This document shows positions 15,728-24,771 of a DNA stretch of 64,000 nucleotides, piece after piece. The stretch comes from Pseudolysinimonas sp051954455. Its GTDB lineage: Bacteria > Actinomycetota > Actinomycetes > Actinomycetales > Microbacteriaceae. Both the position numbers and the translations under genes were made by a program. The stretch lies in contig NZ_JBQCHS010000014.1 in the NCBI RefSeq assembly GCF_051954455.1, forward strand, positions 50,604-114,603. Reading direction: 5' to 3'. Under the pieces are notes generated by a model. It was not told the origin of the DNA. It did not search any database and was given only the letters and a program-made list of their open reading frames with translations. Within the stretch, counting starts at the first letter, position 1; every line of letters begins with the position of its first letter.

Positions 15728-16009
15728 ATGCGCGTCGCCCCGAGCCTCGAAGTCCTCCGCGCGGAGGCGCAGGACGAGCTCGGCACGGTCGTCGAAGAGC
15801 GCCTGCGCGGCGGCGAGGATCCCTGGGCCTTCATGCACGAGATGCCGACGGTGGACGAGATGGTCGTCCTGCTCCTGCACGGCGAGCTCGCCCCCGACGC
15901 GACGACGACCGACGCGGCGCTCGACCGGGTGATCGGCGCCTACCCGGCGCTCCGCCCCACGGTCGACGGGCTCCGCGACCGCATCGACGACATCCGGCGC
16001 TCCGCATGA
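15728..16009 (+). CDS. hypothetical protein upstream of aminotransferase
   Basis: 93 residues, MRVAPSLEVLRAEAQDELGT..., predicted mostly helical, acidic, no membrane segment. Contains DPWAFMHEMPTVDEMVVLLL and ends RPTVDGLRDRIDDIRRSA. No family recognised. Its stop overlaps the aminotransferase start by ATGA, so translation of the two is coupled. The start is supported by the TAGGCT box. Confidence 0.68.
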   Translation: MRVAPSLEVLRAEAQDELGTVVEERLRGGEDPWAFMHEMPTVDEMVVLLLHGELAPDATTTDAALDRVIGAYPALRPTVDGLRDRIDDIRRSA

Positions 16010-16878
16010 CCGCGACGTCGGCGCTCGCCCTCCTCCGCTTCGACGGCGACCGCACGATCGGGCACGACCTCGTCGACCCGGCCTCCCCGGTGCTCTCGGC
16101 GCTCGATCTCGCCGCCACCCGCGGCGATGGGGTCTTCGAGACCATCAGCGTGGGCCACGGCCACCCGCAGGCGTTCGAGGCCCACCTCGCCCGGTTCGTC
16201 CGCTCGGCCGCGAAGCTCGACCTGCCGGAGCCCGACGTCGACGTCTGGCGTGCCGCGGTCCTCGCGGTCGCCGCGGTGATCGGCCCGGTTCCGGAGGCGT
16301 TCGTGAAGACCGTGCTGAGCCGCGGGATCGAGGGCGGCTCGTCACCGACCGGCTGGGCGTACGGCGCCGTCGCCCCCGACCACACGGCGGCCCGCACGCG
16401 CGGCGTCCACGCGATCCTCCTCGACCGCGGGTTCCGCTCGGACGCCGGAGCGGCGGCGCCCTGGCTGCTCGTCGGGGCGAAGACCCTGAGCTACGGCATC
16501 AACCGCGCGGCGGCGCGCGAGGCGGCGAAGCGCGGTGCTGACGACGTCGTGTTCGTCTCCACCGACGGGCTGCTCCTCGAGGGTCCGACCGCCAATGTCG
16601 TGATCCTGCGCGACGGGAGGCTGCTCACCCCGCCGCTCGACGCCGGCATCCTGCCCGGCACCACGCAGGCCGACCTATTCGACTGGGCGCCGTCGCGGGG
16701 TCTCGAGCCCCTTTACCAGCCGCTGCGGCCGCGCGACCTGCTCGACGCCGACGCCGCGTGGCTCCTGTCGAGCGTCCGGCACGCCGCCCCGATCAACGCG
16801 GTCGATCACGCCCCGCTGACGATGGATCGCGAGCTCACCGACGCCATGAACGACTTCCTCAGCGCCCGGACCGCCTGA
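16006..16878 (+). CDS. class IV aminotransferase, aminodeoxychorismate lyase (PabC)-like
   Basis: 290-residue PLP enzyme. Fold type IV features: RGDGVFETISVGHGHPQAFEAHLARF (about 39-65), the PLP lysine in VGAKTLSYGINRAA (about 163), DDVVFVSTDGLLLEGPTANVVIL and the phosphate loop ILPGTTQADLFDW. Length and the GDGVFET opening fit 4-amino-4-deoxychorismate lyase, the last step to p-aminobenzoate for folate; branched-chain or D-amino-acid aminotransferase is the alternative. No pabB or pabA is in the window. ATGA overlap with the preceding gene and immediate abutment with the Pr6Pr gene. Confidence 0.88.
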   Translation: MTATSALALLRFDGDRTIGHDLVDPASPVLSALDLAATRGDGVFETISVGHGHPQAFEAHLARFVRSAAKLDLPEPDVDVWRAAVLAVAAVIGPVPEAFVKTVLSRGIEGGSSPTGWAYGAVAPDHTAARTRGVHAILLDRGFRSDAGAAAPWLLVGAKTLSYGINRAAAREAAKRGADDVVFVSTDGLLLEGPTANVVILRDGRLLTPPLDAGILPGTTQADLFDWAPSRGLEPLYQPLRPRDLLDADAAWLLSSVRHAAPINAVDHAPLTMDRELTDAMNDFLSARTA

Positions 16879-17523
16879 ATGCGCCGGATCGTCGGCGCGG
16901 TCCGCATCGTCGCGGGTCTCGCGCTGCTCGCGACGGTGGTCGCCCAGATCGCCGATGAGCTCGCGCACGCCGCGTTCCTGCCGTCGCGGTACTTCGCGTA
17001 CTTCACCATCCAGACGGCGCTCATCGACGTGGTCGTGCTGCTCGTCGGCGGATGGTGGGCCGTGCGCCGACCGCGCGACACCCGGCTCCTCACGACCGTC
17101 GCGATGTGCACCGTCGTCTACGCGGTCGTGACGACGGTCGTGTACAACGCGCTGCTGCGCGGGATCGTCGCGCCCGGCTACGAGTCGCCGGACTGGATGA
17201 ACGAGATGCTGCACGTCGTCATCCCGATCCTCCTGATCGTCGACTGGATCGTCGCGCCGGGCCGCGAGCGCCTGCGCGGGCGCGCGGTGTGGTGGATCGT
17301 GGCGTACCCGCTCGCCTGGATCGCGTTCACGATGATCCGCGGCGGGATCGACCGCTGGTACCCGTACCCGTTCCTCGAGCCGGCCGGCCCGAACGGCGTT
17401 CCCGGGGTCGTGGCCTACATCGTCGGCCTGGCCGCGGCCATGATCGCGCTCGCCTTTGTGGCGGTGCTCCGCACCCGGCCCCGCGAGCCCAAGCTCCAGC
17501 AGAGACCCGACGCCGGCCCGTAG
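16879..17523 (+). CDS. Pr6Pr family membrane protein
   Basis: 214 residues with six hydrophobic helices. Family features include SRYFAYFTIQTALIDVVVLLVGG, VVTTVVYNALLRG, WMNEMLHVVIPILLIVDWIV and FTMIRGGIDRWYPYPFLEP (conserved YPYPFL-type loop). The ATG directly follows the aminotransferase TGA. Function unknown in the family; integral membrane protein. A Pro/Arg tail ends at TAG 17523, followed by a convergent terminator region. Confidence 0.9.
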   Translation: MRRIVGAVRIVAGLALLATVVAQIADELAHAAFLPSRYFAYFTIQTALIDVVVLLVGGWWAVRRPRDTRLLTTVAMCTVVYAVVTTVVYNALLRGIVAPGYESPDWMNEMLHVVIPILLIVDWIVAPGRERLRGRAVWWIVAYPLAWIAFTMIRGGIDRWYPYPFLEPAGPNGVPGVVAYIVGLAAAMIALAFVAVLRTRPREPKLQQRPDAGP

Positions 17524-17920
17524 GTCCTCGGCTCCGGAGAGTACTGGCGGCGGCGCCTCGTCCGCGCGACCGGTTCTACCCCCGTATCGCGGTCCGCGTC
17601 ATCGACGAGGCTGCCGCCGCCGCTAGTCCCCCGACTAGTGCATGACCAGATTAGGCAGGGGGACAAGGATATGTATGCCCCCATTGAGGGTGTCCGCCGC
17701 GATGCGGACAAATCGGGGTACAGATCGGGCACGACGAAAGGCCCCCGATCGCCGCGCCCTCCCGGCGTGCGCCGGATGGAGCTCGGGCCCGAGGGCCTTT
17801 CTGTCACCTCAATCGATCAGCCCATCGGACTCATCTCCTTCAGTGAGGACGACGGTACTCCCGGCTGGATCGAAGGGGAACGGGTGAAGTCTCGCCAGAA
17901 GGTTGAAGGTTGAAGGTGCC
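17524..17920. other. 397-bp intergenic region between convergent genes
   Basis: Lower in GC than its surroundings, notably 17640-17735. It contains one strong hairpin (17736-17801, annotated separately). Short frames cross it (for example an 80-90 codon one with AAGGAT before an ATG at 17671), but they run through the hairpin and have no recognisable domain. I see no tRNA cloverleaf. Confidence 0.6.
17736..17801. terminator. bidirectional terminator-like hairpin
   Basis: Perfect 9-bp arms GAAAGGCCC (17736-17744) and GGGCCTTTC (17793-17801), with two further CG pairs inside and a GC-rich 48-base loop that can itself fold. CTTTC on each strand gives a short T-rich exit. It lies between the convergent Pr6Pr and helicase genes. 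Confidence 0.65.
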
Positions 17921-20038
17921 TCAGACCGTGTCGCGGAGGAGCGCCATGAGGGCCTCGAGCTGGACCGACCCCTCGGCCGCCTCGTCGACGGTCGCGCCGT
18001 CGAGGGCGCGCGCCGCGAGCCCGGCCTTCGCGTCGATGAGCTCCGAGATCCGCCCGTCGAGCGTGCCCGCCGCGATGATCCGCCACGCCGTGACGGGCAG
18101 CTCCTGCCCGATGCGGTGCACGCGGTCGATCGCCTGGGTCTGCTCGGCGTTCGTCCACGAGAGCTCGGCGAGCACGACGTTCGACGCGACCTGCAGGTTG
18201 ATGCCCACGCCGGCCGCCGTCAGGGAGCAGACGATGACCGACACCTCGGGATCGTTCGTGAACGCGTCGATCGCGGCGGTCCGGGCCTTCGGCGACTGGT
18301 CGCCGCGGATCGAGACCGTGCGGAGCCCGGCCGAACGGAAGTGCGCCTCGGCCGCGTCCATGACGTCGATGTGCTTCGCGAAGAACACGACCTTGCCCAC
18401 GTTCCGGGCCAGATTGACGGTGTAGTCGGCCGCCGGGGTCGCCTTGGCCTGGCCGATGCGCCGGACCATCGTGAAGACGTTGTCGCCGCTGCCGTCGCCG
18501 CTCGCCTGCCGCGTCTCCTCGAGCTCGGCCGCCGCCACCAGGCGGATGACGTCGTCGCGACCGAGGTCGGGTCGCGCGGCGGAGAGGCGACGATACCGCT
18601 CCGCGAGGCGCGCCACGAGGGCCGCCTCGGCGGCACGGATCGACCGGCCCGCCTCGCCCTCGAGCTCGACGGGGATGTCGGCGATGCGCCGCGCCGGGAT
18701 GTCGGCCGCGACGTCCTCCTTGCGCCGGCGCACGATGCCCATCTCGACGACGGCCTCGCGCGCGGCGGCGAAGAAGCCCGGCTCGCCCGGGTCGAGCTCC
18801 GTGTCCTCCAGCCGGCGCATGAGTTCCGGCAGCGGCTTCTTCTCATCGATCCAGCCGAGGTACTGCCAGATCATCCGGAAGTCCTCGATCTGGTTGATCA
18901 GGGGCGTGCCGGTCAGTGCGATGAAGAGCGCCTTCGGGGTGACCGCGCGGATGCTGCGGGCCAGCGACTGCACATTGCGCGAGCGCTGCGACTCCTTGTT
19001 CTTGATGAAGTGCGCCTCGTCGACGATCATCCCCTTGAAGCCGCGGCGGCTGAGCCACGCGACGTGCCGATCGAGGATCTCGTAGTTGACGATCACGATG
19101 TCGGCGAACGCGTCGATGTCGTCGCCGTCGCCGTTGACGATCGTCGCGACGCGCTTCGGGGTCCACTTCTCGACCTCGCGCGCCCAGTTGACCTTGACGA
19201 CGTTCGGCACGACGACCAGCAGCGGGAACGAGTGCGTCACATCGGCGGCGAGCAGCGCCTGCGCCGTCTTGCCGAGTCCCGGCTCGTCGGCGAGCAGGTA
19301 CGTGCGGTGGCCTTCGCGGGCGCTCTCGACGAAACGCGCCTGGTGGATCATCAACTCGAGCCGCCCCGGCGTGTCGAGCGTGCGCGGCGCGGGCAGCGTC
19401 ATCGACGCCGCTCCCCCGCCCATCTCGAACGAACGGAACAGCGGATCCATGAGCTCCCAGTTGGCCAGTCGACCGGAGGTGGCCGGCTGCGCCGCGACCG
19501 CGCTGAAGTCCGGGGCCAGGAACGGGTTCGACATCTGGTACTGCCGCACCGACTGCGGCACGACCTGGCGCTCCTCGGCGGCCGGCTTCGGCGCCGTCTC
19601 CGTCACGACGATGAGGTCGTCGGGGCTGAGCTCCGCGCCCGCGTCGAGCAGCATCGCCCGGCGCAGCTCCTGCGCGGCGGGACTGAGCGGCGCCGTGTCA
19701 GTAAGGAGCGGGATGAGGGTCGAGTCGCGCGCCACGGTCTTCGCCATGATCGTCGCGATCCCCTCAAGCCGCGTCACCTCCTTGGTGCGCTCGGCGTCGG
19801 TCAGGCCGGTGTCGGTCTTGATGCGGGCGCGCTCCTCGCGCACGAGGGCCGCCACGACGCGGAACCGGGTGCGACCGGTGGGCCCGACCTTGCCGCGCTC
19901 CGCGGCGTTCTCGATCTCGCGCACAGTGCGCGCGAGGACGGGGATGATGCCCGTCTCGTCCTGGTGGGCGCGTCGACGCGTCGCGGGACGGCGGGTCGCG
20001 TTCTTGCGCTGACCCGACTTCTGGCCGGATGAGGCCAT
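17921..20038 (-). CDS. SNF2-family DEAD/DEAH-box helicase-like ATPase
   Basis: 705 residues. A basic N-terminus (KSGQRKNATRRPATRRRAHQ) and a helical region are followed by the SNF2 motor from about residue 225: MIHQARFVESAREG, motif I LADEPGLGKTAQALLAA, motif Ia LLVVVPNVVKVNW, motif II IVDEAHFIKN, motif III FIALTGTPLINQ, then in the second lobe VVFFAKHIDVMDAAEAHF, SLTAAGVGINLQ and motif VI QAIDRVHRIGQ. It resembles the single-protein SMARCAL1-like helicases. These are ATP-driven DNA translocases in repair or remodelling. GAGGAG precedes the ATG. No methylase or nuclease partner is adjacent. Confidence 0.92.
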   Translation of the reverse strand: MASSGQKSGQRKNATRRPATRRRAHQDETGIIPVLARTVREIENAAERGKVGPTGRTRFRVVAALVREERARIKTDTGLTDAERTKEVTRLEGIATIMAKTVARDSTLIPLLTDTAPLSPAAQELRRAMLLDAGAELSPDDLIVVTETAPKPAAEERQVVPQSVRQYQMSNPFLAPDFSAVAAQPATSGRLANWELMDPLFRSFEMGGGAASMTLPAPRTLDTPGRLELMIHQARFVESAREGHRTYLLADEPGLGKTAQALLAADVTHSFPLLVVVPNVVKVNWAREVEKWTPKRVATIVNGDGDDIDAFADIVIVNYEILDRHVAWLSRRGFKGMIVDEAHFIKNKESQRSRNVQSLARSIRAVTPKALFIALTGTPLINQIEDFRMIWQYLGWIDEKKPLPELMRRLEDTELDPGEPGFFAAAREAVVEMGIVRRRKEDVAADIPARRIADIPVELEGEAGRSIRAAEAALVARLAERYRRLSAARPDLGRDDVIRLVAAAELEETRQASGDGSGDNVFTMVRRIGQAKATPAADYTVNLARNVGKVVFFAKHIDVMDAAEAHFRSAGLRTVSIRGDQSPKARTAAIDAFTNDPEVSVIVCSLTAAGVGINLQVASNVVLAELSWTNAEQTQAIDRVHRIGQELPVTAWRIIAAGTLDGRISELIDAKAGLAARALDGATVDEAAEGSVQLEALMALLRDTV

Positions 20039-20228
20039 TGCTCTCCTCGGGCGGCGGGTCGACCCCGTCGCCGGCTGTGTCGAATGCGCGGAATCCGCAT
20101 CGGTCGAAGCGGATCCCCCCTGATCCCGGCTTGGCCGGTCGGGGTGTGCGCACGAATATGTTAGCGCACGCGCGATCCCGGACGAGGAAGGCGCACGCGG
20201 CGGCGCGGCACGGGGTGCTGCCGCGGCC

Positions 20229-20669
20229 TCACGCGTCCTTCGGCGCGCTCTTCACGCGGATGAGGATCGCGCACAGGATGAACACCGCGACCGCCCCGAA
20301 CTGCCCGGCGACCCACCACTGCCCGTGCCAGAGGAACGGGACGACCGGATTCCAGATGACGACGACGGCGGCGAGGAACGGCAGCGCCCACCACGCGCGG
20401 CCCTGGATCGCGAACCACCCCACGATCGCGGCCAGGATGGCGGCGCCGTAGCGGATCCAGAGGAACCCCGACTCGGTGTCGAGCAGCGCCAGTCCCGCGA
20501 GCACGACGATCGCCCCGAGCAGGCCGGGGGCCAGCGCCATCCGCCGCGACACCGGATCCTTGTACCGGTCCGCGGGACGCCGCGCGGGCGTTGTGCGCGG
20601 AGGCTGCGCACCGCTACCTCGGCCGCCGCCGAGGGGCGCGGATCCGGCCGGAGGTCGACGGCTGCTCAT
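20229..20669 (-). CDS. small membrane protein (possibly DUF6804)
   Basis: 146 residues. A Pro/Arg/Gly-rich cytosolic head of about 40 residues is followed by four hydrophobic helices: LAPGLLGAIVVLAGLALL, WIRYGAAILAAIVGWFAI, WALPFLAAVVVIWNPVVPF and WWVAGQFGAVAVFILCAILIRV. The WNPVVPF turn between helices 3 and 4 resembles the DUF6804 group; that call is tentative. TATCCT lies 8 bases before the ATG. Function unknown. Confidence 0.75.
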   Translation of the reverse strand: MSSRRPPAGSAPLGGGRGSGAQPPRTTPARRPADRYKDPVSRRMALAPGLLGAIVVLAGLALLDTESGFLWIRYGAAILAAIVGWFAIQGRAWWALPFLAAVVVIWNPVVPFLWHGQWWVAGQFGAVAVFILCAILIRVKSAPKDA

Positions 20670-20683
20670 CGCGGACCAGGATA
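20670..20683 (-). promoter_or_regulatory. -10-like box of the small membrane protein gene
   Basis: Minus-strand TATCCT, 8 bases, ATG at 20669. Confidence 0.45.
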
Positions 20684-20718
20684 TCCGGGTCGGCGGCGCC
20701 TGCCGTCGGCCCGGGGTC

Positions 20719-22212
20719 TCAGGCCTGCGGGCCCAGGTCCTTCAACGGCCGGACCGCGGGCCCCTCCAGCACGGTGCCGTCCGGGGCGAAGCGGGACCCG
20801 TGGGCGGGGCAGTCCCAGCTGCCCTCGAAGTCGTTCCAGGTCACGATCGCGCCGAGGTGCGGGCAGATGGCGCACAGCTCGCGCGTCGTGCCGTTCACGG
20901 TCGACACCGCGACCGGGCGGACCCCGACGCGGCCGACCTCGCCCATCCCCTCGAGCGGCGCGGCGCCCTTCGGTCGCGCGAGCGCCCCGAGCCACCCGCG
21001 GAGGTACGAGCTCGCCACGGCGGCGTTCTCGCCGATCCCGGCCGCAAAGGTCTGCGGGAGCGTGGGGCGGCGGTGCAGGATCCGCTGCCAGTCGGTCGGC
21101 GTCCAGCCGCCCTCCTCCCCCAGGATGTCACTCGCGAGCGTCAGCGCCGTCGCGACGCCGTTGGTCATGCCCCACTTGTCGAACCCGGTCGCGAGGTAGA
21201 CGCGCCCGCGCCCGCGGGGCAGCCAGCCGACGAACGGGATGCCGTGCGGCGTCATGCGGTCCTGGGCGCTCCAGGAGGCGACGGGCTCCGCGCCCGGCCA
21301 ATGCCGAAGGGTCCAGGCGGTGAGCTCCTCCGCCGACCGTCGCGGGCTCGGCTCCCGCCCGACCGCGTGGCCGAATCCCCCGGTCAGGAGGAGCGGCCCG
21401 GAGGTGCGGATGCTGCGGCTCGGCTGCTCCACGTCGAGGAACATGCCGTCCGGCAGCTGCTCCGCGGGCACCCGCCACGCTTGCGCGTAGCTGCGCTGCG
21501 CGGAGGTCTTCGCCCAGTACAGGCCGCGGTCGAGGATCGGGATGTTCGTGGCGAGGACCACCTTGTCGGCGTCGAGCGTGCCCGCGGAGGTCAGCACCTC
21601 GACCGGCGACGCGGCGTGCACCGCACGTACGCGCACGCCCTCGACCACGAGGCCGCCCGCCTCCCGCACGGCTGCGACGAGCGCCGCGAGCAGGCGCATC
21701 GGATCGAGCTGCGCCTGGTCGCGGAGCCGCACCGCGCCCGTGGTCTCGAAGGGGAGGTCGACCCGGTCGACGAGCTCGACCGGGATCCCGACGGCGCGCG
21801 CCGCGCGGCGCTCCGCCTCGACCCGCGCCCTCCCGTCGCGCGTCGTGGCGTAGCTGTACGCGTCGCGGCGCTCCACCTCGACGCCGGCGCTCGCGCAGAA
21901 GTCGAGGAGCCAGTCGAAGCCGGCCGCCTGGCTGTCGGCGTAGGCGCGCGCGACCGCCGCGATGTTGCGGCTGCGCACGAAGTCGGAGTGCGCGCCCTGC
22001 AGCCGGGAGACCTTCGCGGTGGTGCGTCCGGTCGTGCCCGCGCCGATCCTTCGGGCCTCGATCGCCACGACGCGGCGCCCCGCGCGGGCGAAGAGCAGCG
22101 CCGTGACGAGTCCGGCGATGCCGGCGCCGATCACCGCCAGGTCGACGTGGTCGGCGTCGGGGAACTCGTCGGAGGCGATCGTCGGGGCGGTCTGCTGCCA
22201 GAGGGACTCCAT
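20719..22212 (-). CDS. FAD-dependent oxidoreductase with C-terminal Rieske domain
   Basis: 497 residues. The N-terminal DAO-type FAD fold begins HVDLAVIGAGIAGLVTALLFARAGRRVVAIEA (GxGxxG, about 23-55) and continues with GTTGRTTAKVS and VYLATGFDKWGMTNGVATAL near the C-terminal FAD site. From about residue 420 a Rieske [2Fe-2S] domain follows with both ligand pairs: CAICPHLG (C-x-H-type) and WDCPAHGSRF (C-xx-H), and the ending GTVLEGPAVRPLKDL. Such fusions are found as stand-alone oxidoreductases of unknown substrate. TAGCGT precedes the ATG by 6 bases; divergent from an M20 peptidase gene. Confidence 0.93.
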   Translation of the reverse strand: MESLWQQTAPTIASDEFPDADHVDLAVIGAGIAGLVTALLFARAGRRVVAIEARRIGAGTTGRTTAKVSRLQGAHSDFVRSRNIAAVARAYADSQAAGFDWLLDFCASAGVEVERRDAYSYATTRDGRARVEAERRAARAVGIPVELVDRVDLPFETTGAVRLRDQAQLDPMRLLAALVAAVREAGGLVVEGVRVRAVHAASPVEVLTSAGTLDADKVVLATNIPILDRGLYWAKTSAQRSYAQAWRVPAEQLPDGMFLDVEQPSRSIRTSGPLLLTGGFGHAVGREPSPRRSAEELTAWTLRHWPGAEPVASWSAQDRMTPHGIPFVGWLPRGRGRVYLATGFDKWGMTNGVATALTLASDILGEEGGWTPTDWQRILHRRPTLPQTFAAGIGENAAVASSYLRGWLGALARPKGAAPLEGMGEVGRVGVRPVAVSTVNGTTRELCAICPHLGAIVTWNDFEGSWDCPAHGSRFAPDGTVLEGPAVRPLKDLGPQA

Positions 22213-22224
22213 GGCGCCACGCTA
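22213..22224 (-). promoter_or_regulatory. leaderless-type -10 box of the FAD-Rieske gene
   Basis: Minus-strand TAGCGT, GGCGCC, ATG at 22212. Confidence 0.55.
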
Positions 22225-22262
22225 GGCGCGCCGCGCGAACGGGCCACGGACTCCCGGCGACC

Positions 22263-22274
22263 TACCATCAAGGA
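22263..22274 (+). promoter_or_regulatory. leaderless-type -10 box of the M20 peptidase gene
   Basis: TACCAT at 22263-22268, CAAGGA, ATG at 22275. The AAGGA so close to the ATG could also aid ribosome binding. Confidence 0.5.
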
Positions 22275-23609
22275 ATGAGCGACGGCGCCGATCCGCGGGT
22301 CGAGCGCCTGCGCGCGCAGTTGCGGGTCCCCACGGTGTCGCGTGCCGACGACAGCGCCGACGGCGCCTCGTTCGAGCGGTACCGGGCGCTGCTGCGGGAG
22401 CACTACCCGCGGGTCTTCGGCGGCCTCGAGGTCGAGGAGGTGGCGGGCGGCGTCGGTCTGCTGCTGCGCTGGCCGGGTCGGAGCCCGGGCGCCGCGGCGG
22501 TGCTCATGGCCCACTACGACACGGTGCCGGCCGACGAACCGGGCTGGACGCATCCGCCGTTCGACGCGACCATGACCCGGGAGGGCGACGACCGTCGGAT
22601 CTGGGCCCGGGGCTCCATCGACGACAAGAACGCGGTGGCGGGCGTGCTCGAGGCGGTGGAGGCGCTGCTCGCGGAGGGGTTCCGGCCCGAGCACGACGTG
22701 TGGCTCAGCTTCGGCGGCGACGAGGAGGTCCTCGGGCGGGCGGCGGAGGCGGCGTCGCGCGCGCTGCAGGAGCGCGGCGTGCGGGCGCGGCTCGTGCTCG
22801 ACGAGGGCGGCGCGATCGTCCGGGGGCAGTTCCCGGGTGTCGCCGAGCCCACCGCGGCGATCGGGCTGAGCGAGAAGGGCATCGGCTCCGTGGAGCTCAC
22901 GGTGCGGCAGCACGGCGGGCACGCGGCGCACCCGCCCCGCAGCGGCGTCACCGCGACGACCCGGCTCGCGGCGGCGATCACCGCGATCTCCCGACCGTCG
23001 CGGGCCGCGATCCCGCCCGTCCTCGAGGCGATGTTCGAGGTGCTCGGCCCGCGGGCGCGCGGCCTCGTCGGATTCGCGTACCGGCATCCACGACTGATGC
23101 GGCCCCTGCTGCTGCGCGCGCTCGCCCGCGGGAGCGACGAGACACACGCGATGATCCGCACCACGCGGGTCGTGTCGCGACTGCAGGGTGCCGCGGCCGA
23201 CAACGTGCTCCCGGAGACGGCACGCGCGATCGTCAACGTGCGCGTCGCGATCGGCGAGCGCCTCGACGACGCGGTCGACGAGATCCGGCGGCTCGTCGGA
23301 CCGGACGTCGAGGTGCGGCTGGTCGGCGGGTCGGATCCGTCGCCCGTCTCCCCGATCGACGGCGAGGGCTGGCGGCTCCTCTGCGCGGCGCTCGCGGCGT
23401 CGCACCCGGAGGTGCTGCCGGCGCCGTACGGGATGCTCGGCGCCACCGACGGACGCCACTTCACCCCGCTCGGGCCGGTCTACCGGTTCTTCCCGTTCGA
23501 ACTGACCAACGCGGAGCTCGGCGGCCTGCACGCGATCGACGAGAGCATCCGCGTGTCGTCGTACCTCCGCGGCCTCCGCTTCTACGAGGAGCTCCTCCTC
23601 CGCCTCTGA
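22275..23609 (+). CDS. M20/M25/M40 family metallopeptidase
   Basis: 444 residues, cytosolic di-zinc hydrolase. Metal and catalytic residues in order: AHYDTVPAD (His and catalytic Asp, about 78), ARGSIDDKNAV (bridging Asp, about 115), FGGDEEVLG (catalytic Glu pair, about 151), LDEGGAIV and ATDGRHF (last His ligand, about 397). The dimerisation lid lies between about 205 and 330 and starts KGIGSVELTVRQHGGHAAHPP. This layout fits the CPS1/carboxypeptidase-like M20 branch; the exact substrate is unknown. Confidence 0.92.
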   Translation: MSDGADPRVERLRAQLRVPTVSRADDSADGASFERYRALLREHYPRVFGGLEVEEVAGGVGLLLRWPGRSPGAAAVLMAHYDTVPADEPGWTHPPFDATMTREGDDRRIWARGSIDDKNAVAGVLEAVEALLAEGFRPEHDVWLSFGGDEEVLGRAAEAASRALQERGVRARLVLDEGGAIVRGQFPGVAEPTAAIGLSEKGIGSVELTVRQHGGHAAHPPRSGVTATTRLAAAITAISRPSRAAIPPVLEAMFEVLGPRARGLVGFAYRHPRLMRPLLLRALARGSDETHAMIRTTRVVSRLQGAAADNVLPETARAIVNVRVAIGERLDDAVDEIRRLVGPDVEVRLVGGSDPSPVSPIDGEGWRLLCAALAASHPEVLPAPYGMLGATDGRHFTPLGPVYRFFPFELTNAELGGLHAIDESIRVSSYLRGLRFYEELLLRL

Positions 23610-23617
23610 CCCCTCCC

Positions 23618-23889
23618 CGTGCGACTTGTTGCACGCGCGGTGAGACTCTGCCCCGCGAACGGCACGCCGGAGCGCGGGAGCTCGGTACCCCGGAACTCCG
23701 ACGCCGGCTCGGTGCACCGGAACTCCCGACGCCCGAGTCCGGTTCACCGAGACTCGGAGACGCGGAGCTCGGAGACCGCCGAATTCGATCCACCGGCTCC
23801 GTGACCCATCGCTGCCGCCCCCCGAGCCGCACGCGTCCGAAGTCGCATCCGCAGCGCGGAATCTCGCCGCGCGTGCGACTTGTTGCACG
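23618..23889. repeat. intergenic repeat island bounded by two 18-bp direct repeats
   Basis: The same 18 bases, CGTGCGACTTGTTGCACG, occur at 23618-23635 and 23872-23889 in direct orientation, 254 bp apart. Each copy is an imperfect palindrome (GTGC...GCAC). Between them are degenerate tandem units of about 27-30 bp sharing GCTCGGT-CCGGAACTCC-GACGCC (23680-23706, 23707-23734, weaker from 23735). The island fills the 295-bp gap between two convergent genes and holds no credible gene. Confidence 0.7.
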
Positions 23890-23904
23890 GGGGCGTGGGA
23901 CGGG

Positions 23905-24771
23905 TCAGATCAGCGACTTGGTGTGCCAGACGGTCTTGGTCTCGGTGAAGGCGAGGATCCGCTGCAGCGACGGCGCCGGCACGCCGGGTTCGGGCGACAC
24001 GACGCGCTTCAGTGTGTCGGCCGCCGCGATCTCGAGGTCGACCCACTCGATCGAGCCGGCACCCGTGAGGTCGAGCGCGTTGACGTCGGCGTGCGACGCG
24101 AGCCACGGCGCGATCTCGGCCGGCGACCCGGTGAGCACATTGACGACGCCGCCGGGCAGATCGCTCGTGGCGAGGACCTCGGCGAGGCTGATGGCGCTCA
24201 GCGGGTGCGCCCGATCGGCGATCACCACGACCGCGTTGCCGGCGACCAGCGCGGGCGCGACCGTCGCGACGAGCCCGAGCAGACTCGCACCCTTCGCCTC
24301 CTGCGGCGCCACGATCGCGACGACGCCCGTCGGCTCCGGCACCGACAGGTTGAAGTACGGGCCGGCGACCGGGTTGCCGGAGCCCGCGACCTGCGTGAAC
24401 TTGTCGGTCCAGCCCGCGTACCAGACCCACAGGTCGATGGCGGCGTCGACCTGGGCGGCGGCCTGGGCCGCGGTGACGCCCTCCGACGCCCGGATCTCCT
24501 CGACGAACTGCGCGTGACGGCCCTCGAGAACCTCGGCGATCCGGTACAGCACCTGGCCGCGGTTGTAGGCCGTGGCGCCCGACCAGCCGGCGACGGCCGC
24601 GCGGGCCGCGACCACGGCATCCCGCGCGTCCTTCCGGGAGGCGAGCGACGCGTTCGCGAGGAAGGCGCCCTTCGGCGTCGCCACCTCGTAGGTGCGCCCC
24701 GACTCGCTGCGCGGGAACTTCCCGCCGATCGCGAGCTTGTACGTCTTGGGGATCGTCAGTCGCTCGGCCAT
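23905..24771 (-). CDS. short aldehyde dehydrogenase family protein lacking the catalytic domain
   Basis: 288 residues against about 480-500 for the family. It aligns with the N-terminal NAD-binding half: YKLAIGGKFPRSESGRTYEV, DLWVWYAGWTDKFTQV, PTGVVAIVAPQEAKGASLLGLVATVAPALVAGNAVVV and LPGGVVNVLTGSPAEI. It then ends LQRILAFTETKTVWHTKSLI without the region carrying the nucleophilic Cys. The reading frame is clean and the start overlaps the upstream ALDH stop (ATGA), so it looks like a maintained partner subunit and not decay. It is the last gene of the sorC-deoC-ALDH operon. Confidence 0.85.
   Translation of the reverse strand: MAERLTIPKTYKLAIGGKFPRSESGRTYEVATPKGAFLANASLASRKDARDAVVAARAAVAGWSGATAYNRGQVLYRIAEVLEGRHAQFVEEIRASEGVTAAQAAAQVDAAIDLWVWYAGWTDKFTQVAGSGNPVAGPYFNLSVPEPTGVVAIVAPQEAKGASLLGLVATVAPALVAGNAVVVIADRAHPLSAISLAEVLATSDLPGGVVNVLTGSPAEIAPWLASHADVNALDLTGAGSIEWVDLEIAAADTLKRVVSPEPGVPAPSLQRILAFTETKTVWHTKSLI

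Noticed and set aside
17524..17640. Possible tRNA because of a GGTTCTACCCC-like segment
   Set aside because: No acceptor, D or anticodon stems can be drawn around it.
17638..17913. 91-codon frame (or from ATG 17671) in the 17.5-17.9 kb gap
   Set aside because: It reads through the terminator-like hairpin and has no recognisable domain. The AAGGAT before 17671 is suggestive but not enough.
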